Positions 8,602-14,489 of a stretch of 64,000 nt of DNA are shown here, one piece after another. Each line of letters begins with the position of its first letter. Position 1 is the stretch's first letter. The position numbers and the translations under genes are program-made. The notes below the pieces were generated by a model that was given only the letters and a program-made list of their open reading frames with translations, made no database searches and was not told the DNA's origin. This stretch comes from Rhodothermia bacterium (GTDB lineage: Bacteria > Bacteroidota > Rhodothermia > Balneolales > Balneolaceae), in NCBI GenBank assembly GCA_030427885.1, contig JAUICM010000005.1, forward strand, positions 186,001 through 250,000, written 5' to 3'.

Positions 8602-8846
8602 TGGAAGACGTTAAATGGGATACGGAAAACATGAGAAAGCGCCAGCTTAGCATGCATGAAGATACGCTCGAAAAAGCTGGGGAATTGCATGTGGGAGAGG
8701 CTTTCAGGGTGAAATCCAAATCCAGATATGACACTCAGAACATCAAACGTCACCTGAAAAAAAGATACAAGATGAAATGGTTTGAAGTCATGGGCCGCAC
8801 CGAAAAGGACGGCAACTTCTACACCTGGATAAGAAGAACAGACTAA
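8601..8846 (+). CDS. Small hypothetical basic protein
   Basis: An 81-residue protein starting MEDVKWDTENMRKRQLSMHE, coupled to the previous gene by a TGATG overlap. It is strongly basic in the middle (KRHLKKRYKMKWFEVMGR) and could bind nucleic acid. Its codon use is AT-richer than its neighbours. A heptamer tract follows its stop directly. No family recognised. Confidence 0.62.
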   Translation: MEDVKWDTENMRKRQLSMHEDTLEKAGELHVGEAFRVKSKSRYDTQNIKRHLKKRYKMKWFEVMGRTEKDGNFYTWIRRTD

Positions 8847-8898
8847 CCACTTGAAACTTGCAGCTAACAGCCAACAGCCAATAGCTAACAACTCAAAC
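8847..8898 (+). repeat. Heptamer repeat tract, cttgaaa/ctaacag mix
   Basis: Cttgaaa-like units pass into ctaacag/ccaacag units and end with an actcaaa unit three bases before the next ATG at 8901. Confidence 0.85.
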
Positions 8899-8900
8899 CC

Positions 8901-9194
8901 ATGAAACTCAAAAGCCTCGAACCCATAGCTGAACTCGATATCTGTCAGGTGATCTACTTCACCACACAGAAGCTGGTGACCTATAAGAAGTCACTCGACA
9001 AAAACGAGCAGGAAAACCTGCTGATCGCCAAATACAGCGACGGGAAAAGTTATGTGCTCCACAACTTCGGGAGCCAGGCACTACGGGCACGCAACGCAAA
9101 GAAACACCTGAGTAACCTGCTCAGCACCATCTGCGGGCTTCAGGGAAGATCTACAGTCGACGTCAGCAGCCAACACGAAACTAACAGCCAATAG
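8901..9194 (+). CDS. Hypothetical phage early protein
   Basis: A 97-residue protein starting MKLKSLEPIAELDICQVIYF. The first 75 residues look like a compact alpha/beta domain. The last residues (SSQHETNSQ) are encoded by the following heptamer repeat, so the reading frame runs into the repeat before stopping at TAG. This suggests the original C-terminus was replaced or extended by repeat DNA. No family recognised. Confidence 0.6.
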   Translation: MKLKSLEPIAELDICQVIYFTTQKLVTYKKSLDKNEQENLLIAKYSDGKSYVLHNFGSQALRARNAKKHLSNLLSTICGLQGRSTVDVSSQHETNSQ

Positions 9195-9256
9195 CTAACA
9201 GCTAAAAGCCAACCACCATGAGCAACTCAACACTCAAAACTCAACACTCAACACTC
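9178..9256 (+). repeat. Heptamer repeat tract spanning stop and start region
   Basis: Ctaacag/ccaatag units followed by actcaac/actcaaa units. An ATG at 9218 lies inside the tract, which is why I prefer the later ATG at 9275 for the following gene. Confidence 0.85.
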
Positions 9257-9274
9257 CGCAAAGCGGTAGTTGAC

Positions 9275-9793
9275 ATGTACCCATCCGGCAACAAGATCGA
9301 CCTGCTCAATCCAGATCCGGAACTCATCGAGATCGAAGACATCGCACACTGTCTGAGTATCCTGCCACGCTGGACCGGCAACAGCCGATTCCCGTACACG
9401 GTAGGCCAGCACTCGATCTGGTGCTATAAAAATGTGATTGGCCCGGAGCTGGGATTGCAGGCGCTGATGCACGACGCAACCGAAGCCTACGTGAATGACC
9501 TGGCAGCGCCCCTCAAAAAGCAGCTGCCAAGATATCAGACTATTGAAGGCGGGATCTGGTGGGCGATCGCTACAAAATATGATCTGCCTATGAACTTAGA
9601 TCTGCGGGTGAAGGATGTGGATGTAAAGGCACTTGTGCTGGAACGCCAGTATCTGAAATCGAACAAGCCGGGGCCGTTTCAATACCAGCATCATACCAAA
9701 ACAAAGAAGGAATTCCTCGACCTGTTCTATCGCCTGACCGATCCCGAATACGACAAAACCAAACCCGCACTCATAACCTGCAAAGTAAACTGA
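9275..9793 (+). CDS. HD-domain phosphohydrolase (YfbR/5'-nucleotidase-like)
   Basis: The 172-residue protein begins MYPSGNKIDLLNPDPELIEI, matching the N-terminus of phage and bacterial HD phosphohydrolases (DLLNP...EDIAH). The metal-binding residues are visible as the His of GQHS (about residue 47) and the HD pair of LMHDATEAYVNDLAAPLKKQ (about 66-85). These enzymes dephosphorylate nucleotides such as dNMPs. In phages they tune nucleotide pools or counter nucleotide-based defences. An upstream in-frame ATG at 9218 would add 19 residues of pure heptamer-repeat coding, so it is rejected. Family confidence is high, substrate unknown. Confidence 0.8.
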   Translation: MYPSGNKIDLLNPDPELIEIEDIAHCLSILPRWTGNSRFPYTVGQHSIWCYKNVIGPELGLQALMHDATEAYVNDLAAPLKKQLPRYQTIEGGIWWAIATKYDLPMNLDLRVKDVDVKALVLERQYLKSNKPGPFQYQHHTKTKKEFLDLFYRLTDPEYDKTKPALITCKVN

Positions 9794-9866
9794 TATGCAG
9801 GGAGGAAGACCTATTCACTTGAACGACTTGAAGCTTGACCCTAACAACTCAAACCTACCCAATCCA

Positions 9867-10199
9867 ATGGACATACTAGCCTGGCTGATACTCATAGCAA
9901 TGATCGCGATCGCGGCATACGCCACCTACTTAGTGATCAAAGACCAGAAACTCCAAAGCGAAGCCTTCGAGCTCGTCGACAAAACCTTCGCCGCCACCTG
10001 GGACGGTGACCGGTCCCTGGAATGGTATGCCTGGAACAAAACGCATTACAAGCTCGCTCATAAAAAAGACGAGCACATTCAGAAAGCCCTGGCAACCCGA
10101 ATCCGGGAATTCGAGCAGCGCAGAAAAAAGCCAAACCGCCCACGCGACAGGTACCCCAACGGCACCCTCGCCGTCATCAACCCCAAACCAACGATTTAA
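9867..10199 (+). CDS. Membrane-anchored hypothetical protein
   Basis: Starting at ATG 9867, the protein has 110 residues and begins directly with a membrane helix (MDILAWLILIAMIAIAAYAT, residues 1-26). A soluble basic domain follows, with EFEQRRKKPNRPRDRYPNGT towards the end. An earlier in-frame ATG at 9795 adds 24 residues encoded partly by heptamer-like sequence. Type II topology (N-in, or an uncleaved anchor) with a cytoplasmic tail is likely. It could be a spanin-like, Rz-like or accessory membrane protein. Not recognised. Confidence 0.6.
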   Translation: MDILAWLILIAMIAIAAYATYLVIKDQKLQSEAFELVDKTFAATWDGDRSLEWYAWNKTHYKLAHKKDEHIQKALATRIREFEQRRKKPNRPRDRYPNGTLAVINPKPTI

Positions 10200-10200
10200 C

Positions 10201-10243
10201 AAGTAACCGCTAATAGCCAACAGCTAACAGCCAAAACCTACCA
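10201..10243 (+). repeat. Heptamer repeat tract, ctaacag type
   Basis: About five units (ctaatag, ccaacag, ctaacag, ccaaaac) fill the whole gap up to the ATG at 10246. Confidence 0.85.
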
Positions 10244-10245
10244 AC

Positions 10246-10941
10246 ATGAAAAAAAGGACCATCGCACAACAAGCCGGAAGCATCCGAACCAAACTAAAAC
10301 GCCAGGGCATCGAGAAACTCAAATACCACGACGGCAGTGAGATCCCGTTGAGCATCATCCCGAATCACAAGCTGATCGAGCACTTCATTGTGATGGACCA
10401 CATGCAGCGCGCCAGACAGCTCAAAGCCCAGCTTGAGGAATTGAAATTTGATCTGCAGACACAAGGCGATGAGATCTACACCCAGTTGCTCAAAGAAGAA
10501 GGGCTCGACGCAGGTGACATCAAAAACTTCACCCTGTTCAGCCTGGATAAAAACGAGCGCATTGTATTCAAGCGCCCACCCGGCTACACCATCAACGAGG
10601 CCGAGCGTAAGATCTGCCTTGAATTCAAAAAGAAATGGCTCGACGATGTAGCAGAGAACCTAACCGATGAAGTGCGGTACCTGGTAGAGCTGGTCGACCA
10701 GATGCTGGAAACGCGCAACGGCGAGATCGATCCCGGATCAGTAGCCACCCTCAACCAATGGGTGCAAAAGATTCGAAATCCACACTTCCGGAAGATGGTA
10801 GATCACCTCAACAAAAGCCGGGAAGCCTACTACAAAAAGCGGTATGAGCAATTCATCGAAAAAGATGGACAGGGCGAAGACGAGACCATCGTGCTCACCT
10901 ACGCCAAAGTAAAACCCGTTCCCCTTGAACCTAACAGCTAA
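10246..10941 (+). CDS. DUF3164-like phage protein
   Basis: A 231-residue, mainly helical protein. The middle (KNERIVFKRPPGYTINEAER followed by KKKWLDDVAENL) and the helical C-terminal half recall the DUF3164 proteins found in the early regions of Mu-like transposable phages, whose function is unknown. Residues 55-85 form a coiled-coil-like helix. The last residues (VPLEPNS) run into a heptamer tract before the TAA/TAG region, another case of a gene end overlapped by repeats. The family assignment is tentative. Confidence 0.6.
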   Translation: MKKRTIAQQAGSIRTKLKRQGIEKLKYHDGSEIPLSIIPNHKLIEHFIVMDHMQRARQLKAQLEELKFDLQTQGDEIYTQLLKEEGLDAGDIKNFTLFSLDKNERIVFKRPPGYTINEAERKICLEFKKKWLDDVAENLTDEVRYLVELVDQMLETRNGEIDPGSVATLNQWVQKIRNPHFRKMVDHLNKSREAYYKKRYEQFIEKDGQGEDETIVLTYAKVKPVPLEPNS

Positions 10942-11064
10942 CAGCCAATAGCCAACAGCTAAGAATTTGCACAGACGACCCCGATAAATGATATCGCTCA
11001 GCCGGGAGTGACTCCCCGGCCGTTCCTTCACTCAAAACTAAGCACTCAAAACTCAAAACTAAAA
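10928..11064 (+). repeat. Two heptamer tracts around a small hairpin
   Basis: A ctaacag-type tract (about 10928-10963) and an actcaaa-type tract (about 11028-11062) flank an imperfect GC-rich hairpin at 11001-11020 (gccgggag, tga loop, ctccccggc). There is no T-run. No other gene is visible in this gap. Confidence 0.75.
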
Positions 11065-11069
11065 AAGCC

Positions 11070-11210
11070 ATGCCACCACTAGCCATAAATGGAATAATAC
11101 TGATCGCAGGGATACTCATCGGCTTCGGCCTGTGTTCAATCCTCGCCGCCGCCAGCGCCGCCGACGACCAAATGGAAGCCTGGGCAGATCACAGAAAGCA
11201 AAGCCAATAG
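11070..11210 (+). CDS. Small membrane protein
   Basis: A 46-residue protein starting MPPLAINGIILIAGILIGFG. Residues 5-32 form one hydrophobic, Gly/Ala-rich helix, followed by an acidic then polar tail (DDQMEAWADHRKQSQ). It follows an actcaaa repeat leader. The tail codons overlap the start of the next repeat tract. A holin-like or regulatory membrane peptide is possible; no family recognised. Confidence 0.55.
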   Translation: MPPLAINGIILIAGILIGFGLCSILAAASAADDQMEAWADHRKQSQ

Positions 11211-11388
11211 CTTGAAACTGACAGCTTGCCACTTGCACCTAAAAGCTAACAACTAACAGCTGGATACTGATTGTCGCTCTCTATGCCAAACAACAACGAC
11301 AAATCAACTATCCAAATCCATGAACAACTCAACACTGAGCACTCAAAACTCAAAACTCAAAACTGAGCACTCAAAACTAAAACCCACC
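11211..11388 (+). repeat. Long heptamer repeat region
   Basis: Cttgaaa/ctaacag units (11211-11262) and, after a short unique stretch, actcaaa units (about 11319-11385). A 27-codon frame from 11283 is not called because it runs mostly through repeats. Confidence 0.8.
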
Positions 11389-11391
11389 ACA

Positions 11392-11613
11392 ATGTCAACC
11401 ATCATCGATTCAACCCTGCACAGTCTCGCCGAGATCGTCGACAAAGTAGGCGACCTCAAGCCCGGCGACGGCTTCACCGTGCGGAGCCTCGAAGAAGCAG
11501 ACTGGCTGGATCTTCCGGCCATGATCAAAAGCGAATACCCGTGGAGCACCATACGCGCCACGCCAACGATGGACGACTTCAACCGCGTGGTGAAAGTAAA
11601 AATCGTACGATGA
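11392..11613 (+). CDS. Small hypothetical protein
   Basis: Starts at ATG 11392 (MSTIIDSTLHSLAEIVDKVG), 73 residues. An upstream ATG at 11320 would translate the heptamer tract and is rejected. The sequence around KPGDGFTVRSLEEADWLDLP and the C-terminal beta-rich VVKVKIVR suggest a small alpha/beta domain. The stop overlaps the next start (ATGA). No family recognised. Confidence 0.6.
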   Translation: MSTIIDSTLHSLAEIVDKVGDLKPGDGFTVRSLEEADWLDLPAMIKSEYPWSTIRATPTMDDFNRVVKVKIVR

Positions 11614-11708
11614 AACAAACTCAAAACCATACAGCAGGCAAGGTGTTCTATCAGTTCCTGATCCTCTTCCTGCTGCTATGGATCACCCAACAACTCATGC
11701 ACCCCTAA
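11610..11708 (+). CDS. Very small membrane peptide
   Basis: A 32-residue peptide (MKQTQNHTAGKVFYQFLILF and onward) with one hydrophobic helix at about residues 12-27. It is coupled by an ATGA overlap to the gene before. Reality is supported by the overlap and composition; function unknown. Confidence 0.45.
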   Translation: MKQTQNHTAGKVFYQFLILFLLLWITQQLMHP

Positions 11709-11764
11709 CAGCTAAAAGCTTGAAACTCGCAACTAAAAACTCAGCACTCAAAACTCAAAACTAA
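11709..11764 (+). repeat. Heptamer repeat tract
   Basis: Ctaaaag/cttgaaa units followed by actcaaa units ending one base before the ATG at 11766. Confidence 0.85.
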
Positions 11765-11765
11765 A

Positions 11766-12230
11766 ATGAGCGGATATCCAAGAATGAACGACTGGGAACG
11801 AAGCACCAAAGCAGGCCGCGAGCACATCGACCGCCAGCTGCTCAAAGACCACCCCGAATCCGAAGAACTCGTCAACCTCTACAAGATTCCCCTTACCGGA
11901 AAGGTAACAGAGCAACTTGTTGTCTTTGATACGTGCCGTATCTCAACAGATCTGTGGGCTGTAGGTTTGCTAAATATTGAAAACGGGAATTTCATCACGC
12001 GGGAATATGAATCTTTTTCAGTTACTGTTGATGATATATCAGCCTGGGCAATGCAAGAGATCTTAAAAATGCCGGGAAAAATAACCGTGATTTTAGATTG
12101 GAGTGAGCCGGTGTTGGAAGGCCTTCTCACGATGAGTGGTATTCAGGTGTTGAAATCAAGACCAGGTAACACCTCGCCCGCCTTTGCTGCGATCGAACGA
12201 AAATGGCAGGAACTAAAAACTTGCAACTAA
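11766..12230 (+). CDS. Hypothetical phage early protein
   Basis: A 154-residue soluble protein starting MSGYPRMNDWERSTKAGREH. The first 35 codons are GC-rich like the phage backbone, whereas from about residue 40 on the codons become AT-rich. This implies that a new domain was joined to an old N-terminus. The second part (VVFDTCRISTDLWAVGLLNI and KITVILDWSEPVLEGLLTMS) looks like an alternating beta/alpha fold. No family recognised. Confidence 0.62.
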   Translation: MSGYPRMNDWERSTKAGREHIDRQLLKDHPESEELVNLYKIPLTGKVTEQLVVFDTCRISTDLWAVGLLNIENGNFITREYESFSVTVDDISAWAMQEILKMPGKITVILDWSEPVLEGLLTMSGIQVLKSRPGNTSPAFAAIERKWQELKTCN

Positions 12231-12336
12231 AACCTAACAGCTAACAGCCAATTTTAAATCTTTCATTTTTCATTTTGAATTAAGATGAGCCACTCAAAAC
12301 TCAAAAACTTGCAACTAAAAGCTAACAGCTAACCAC
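12226..12336 (+). repeat. Heptamer repeats of three types in one gap
   Basis: Ctaacag units, then an AT-rich stretch of aatttt/catttt-type units, then actcaaa and ctaacag units. The tract ends at ATG 12338. An ATG at 12285 opens only a short frame into the repeats and is not called. Confidence 0.8.
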
Positions 12337-12337
12337 T

Positions 12338-12856
12338 ATGAGCGAAGCGAAATCCACATACCCCGCCCGACCGATCACCAAAGGAAGAATACAGACCCTT
12401 TTTGTCACCGCTAATAATGTGATCAAAGCCACCGGCCACTGGGCAGACACCAACGAGTTCAAGACACACTGGCTATACCCCGAATTCGGAGTGAAAAGCA
12501 CCAAAGAACTCACCGTAAAGCAAGCCGATCACGCCATCGCCACCCTGCAACGCATGCTCGGCGACGGCGTCGAACGCCTTAGTCACGGCCAGAAAGAAAA
12601 GATCAAAGCCCTGGCATTCCACCTGATGGACATGCAGCAGGAATCACTCTGGAATGTGATCCATCGCCAGACCGGCTACAACAAAGCCCTGAACATGCTC
12701 ACACCCGGCGAAGCCAGCAAAGTCATCGTCGGCCTGCAAAAGATCTACTGCATGGGCAACGACCAGGCATACCAAAAACTAAACACCGCCAGCGCCCGCT
12801 ACATCCGCAGCGAAACCGGCAAAAAAGAACTAGAGGAACTACGCCATGCAAGTTGA
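12338..12856 (+). CDS. GemA-like (DUF1018) phage protein
   Basis: A 172-residue helical protein. The second half (GQKEKIKALAFHLMDMQQES then NVIHRQTGYNKALNMLTPGE and KVIVGLQKIY) follows the pattern of the C-terminal part of Mu GemA/gp16-family proteins, early regulators in transposable phages that affect host gene expression and DNA topology. The first half is shorter and less similar. Its position in the early operon agrees. It overlaps the next gene by 11 nt. The similarity is by eye and moderate. Confidence 0.55.
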   Translation: MSEAKSTYPARPITKGRIQTLFVTANNVIKATGHWADTNEFKTHWLYPEFGVKSTKELTVKQADHAIATLQRMLGDGVERLSHGQKEKIKALAFHLMDMQQESLWNVIHRQTGYNKALNMLTPGEASKVIVGLQKIYCMGNDQAYQKLNTASARYIRSETGKKELEELRHAS

Positions 12857-13133
12857 AAAAGAACTACCGGAAGATTATGCAGAACGCAAGCAGGCCGCGC
12901 TCGATAAGGCAAACGCAGACATGAAGCGCGAACACGAACGAAGCCTGAAAGCCCGGCATCGGGCAATGACTATCAACAGATCTGAGGTCGCCGAGATCCA
13001 GGGCGATGATATCAAAGAGCTCAGCTTTCAGGAATTCAAAAAACGCTGGGGACGCACCACGGGCAAAGTCTACGAGCGGGCAGAAATGCGCCGCCTATAC
13101 CGCCAATACAAAAAAGCCCGAAAACGCAACTGA
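12846..13133 (+). CDS. Small basic hypothetical protein
   Basis: A 95-residue, highly charged protein starting MQVEKELPEDYAERKQAALD. It has a long basic helix (residues 15-45) and a basic C-terminus (MRRLYRQYKKARKRN). It overlaps the GemA-like gene by 11 nt and probably acts with it. Nucleic-acid binding is plausible from charge; no family recognised. Confidence 0.62.
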   Translation: MQVEKELPEDYAERKQAALDKANADMKREHERSLKARHRAMTINRSEVAEIQGDDIKELSFQEFKKRWGRTTGKVYERAEMRRLYRQYKKARKRN

Positions 13134-13178
13134 CAGCTGTCAGCTTAAAGCTTGAATCTTACAACTAACAGCCAACCA
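13134..13178 (+). repeat. Heptamer repeat tract
   Basis: Cttaaag/cttgaat/ctaacag-like units between two genes, ending before ATG 13181. Confidence 0.8.
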
Positions 13179-13180
13179 CC

Positions 13181-13414
13181 ATGAGAACAAAAGTAATCGT
13201 CAAATGCATCTTTCAGGAAAAGCTTTCACTCGCTCATTTACAGGCCCGCGGCTTTGCTCACGCACGGCTTGAAGAGCACGTCAGTTTAATTGAATACTAT
13301 GATAACGCTTACTCAGAAGAGGATGTGGTTGATAATTTTATCCAGGATATCAAACTGATCAACAATGATAAAATTCTGTTCGATTACGAAGTCATCCACT
13401 TCGAAAAAGGTTAA
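13181..13414 (+). CDS. Small hypothetical protein
   Basis: A 77-residue acidic protein starting MRTKVIVKCIFQEKLSLAHL. It has a beta-alpha-beta-like pattern, with a Tyr/Asp-rich middle (SLIEYYDNAYSEEDVVDNFI). It is AT-rich and unlike the flanking genes in codon use, as expected for a mosaic insert. Acidic small proteins in early phage operons are sometimes DNA mimics or anti-defence factors, but nothing here proves that. Confidence 0.6.
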   Translation: MRTKVIVKCIFQEKLSLAHLQARGFAHARLEEHVSLIEYYDNAYSEEDVVDNFIQDIKLINNDKILFDYEVIHFEKG

Positions 13415-13490
13415 CCCCTTGAAACTTGAAACTAATACCTAACCACTAACAGCTGACAACTCAAAACTCAACACTCAAAACTCAACACTA
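13415..13490 (+). repeat. Heptamer repeat tract
   Basis: About ten units: cttgaaa, ctaatac, ctaacag, then actcaaa/actcaac, running to three bases before ATG 13493. Confidence 0.85.
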
Positions 13491-13492
13491 CA

Positions 13493-13678
13493 ATGACCGA
13501 CTCCACCCGCCACCAGATCATCCAACAAAAAACAAAAGAGATCCTCGACCTGCTCGCAGACGACGAATACCTCACCACCGGAGGCATGGACGAACACGCA
13601 CTCACCCTGCGCAAACGCACTGGCGAAGACACCAGCAACGAAACCCTCGTCATCAAAGACCACCGCTTCAAATGGTAA
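13493..13678 (+). CDS. Small hypothetical protein
   Basis: A 61-residue protein starting MTDSTRHQIIQQKTKEILDL, acidic/polar with no membrane segment. It lies between two long heptamer tracts and uses the GC-rich, C-ending codons of the phage backbone. No family recognised. Confidence 0.5.
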   Translation: MTDSTRHQIIQQKTKEILDLLADDEYLTTGGMDEHALTLRKRTGEDTSNETLVIKDHRFKW

Positions 13679-13738
13679 CCACTTGCAACTAACAGCTAAC
13701 AGCTAATCACTAACAGCTAACAGCTAACAACCAACCGC
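13679..13738 (+). repeat. Heptamer repeat tract, ctaacag type
   Basis: Seven to eight ctaacag/ctaatca/ccaaccg units, the cleanest long run of this type, ending just before ATG 13740. Confidence 0.88.
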
Positions 13739-13739
13739 T

Positions 13740-13877
13740 ATGCAACTCAGTAAAACCACCATCACACCCGTAACGCTGCAGGCCACCAACCACCAAGCCT
13801 GGGCAATACTCCACGAACTATACACCACCGCCGGAAACCACTACACCACCACCGGCACAATCATCATTTTTAATTAA
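13740..13877 (+). CDS. Small hypothetical Thr-rich protein
   Basis: A 45-residue protein starting MQLSKTTITPVTLQATNHQA, rich in Thr and with several aromatic residues. Backbone-like GC-rich codons for most of its length and an AT-rich end (IIIFN). Stops 7 bp before the next gene. Modest support; no function can be given. Confidence 0.4.
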   Translation: MQLSKTTITPVTLQATNHQAWAILHELYTTAGNHYTTTGTIIIFN

Positions 13878-13884
13878 GAGAATT

Positions 13885-14403
13885 ATGACTAAGAAAGTAT
13901 CAAAGGCGCAAAGGGACAGAGCAGAATTAAAAGACATTGTATCTGGTCTGAAGCAAATCCAGGAAGACTGTACAGAGCCGTGCCTGGTAGATGTTGGTAA
14001 ACACCTGATCTTTACGAATGGAGGGGCTAAAATGGTAGCACTGGAAAAGCTTCCGGTGGAAGGTCATGGTAGATTAGTCACCTTTATTAATGAATATCCA
14101 GATGATCAGGAATTAGATCCAGAAGATTATGCCATTGTTGAATTCTGTGACAACAGGGTGCTTACTAAAATTAGATTATCTGATGAAGCATTGGCTTCCC
14201 TGGGCATATTGATTGTAAAGACTGAACTGAAAACAGATCTAATAGAAAACGATTTACAGGATCAACAAAAGAAAAGCGAAGCCAGCGAATTCGGGCTGGA
14301 TTACGATGGTGCTATTTCTGCAGGTCCTGATGGTTGGCAGTGTGATGATTGTCAAAACTGGAACCGTTCTTCTGATATACAATGCCGGTTCTGCACTGAA
14401 TAA
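13885..14403 (+). CDS. Hypothetical protein with C-terminal RanBP2-type zinc finger
   Basis: A 172-residue protein starting MTKKVSKAQRDRAELKDIVS. Residues 1-125 are an unrecognised mixed domain. The C-terminus has WQCDDCQNWNRSSDIQCRFC, which fits W-x-C-x2-C-x-N-x(n)-C-x2-C, the RanBP2/zinc-ribbon pattern used for RNA or protein binding. The gene is AT-rich and stands out from the GC-rich operon, so it was probably acquired as cargo. It could bind host protein or RNA; its role is unknown. Confidence 0.68.
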   Translation: MTKKVSKAQRDRAELKDIVSGLKQIQEDCTEPCLVDVGKHLIFTNGGAKMVALEKLPVEGHGRLVTFINEYPDDQELDPEDYAIVEFCDNRVLTKIRLSDEALASLGILIVKTELKTDLIENDLQDQQKKSEASEFGLDYDGAISAGPDGWQCDDCQNWNRSSDIQCRFCTE

Positions 14404-14455
14404 TCCATAATTCCTAATTCCTAACTCTCAATTTTTCATTTTTAATTTTTAATCC
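14404..14455 (+). repeat. AT-rich heptamer repeat tract
   Basis: Units of aattcct/aactctc/aattttt type at 7-bp period, followed by a GC-rich spacer and the transposase start. Confidence 0.75.
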
Positions 14456-14489
14456 CGCGCAAGCGGCTCCGGGCGCAACCAACTCAACT

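Noticed and set aside
9218-9274. ATG at 9218 as start of the HD hydrolase
   Set aside because: It would add 19 residues encoded by heptamer repeats; family N-termini begin near the ATG at 9275.
11283-11366. 27-codon frame between small phage genes
   Set aside because: Most codons come from heptamer repeats, and there is no other support.
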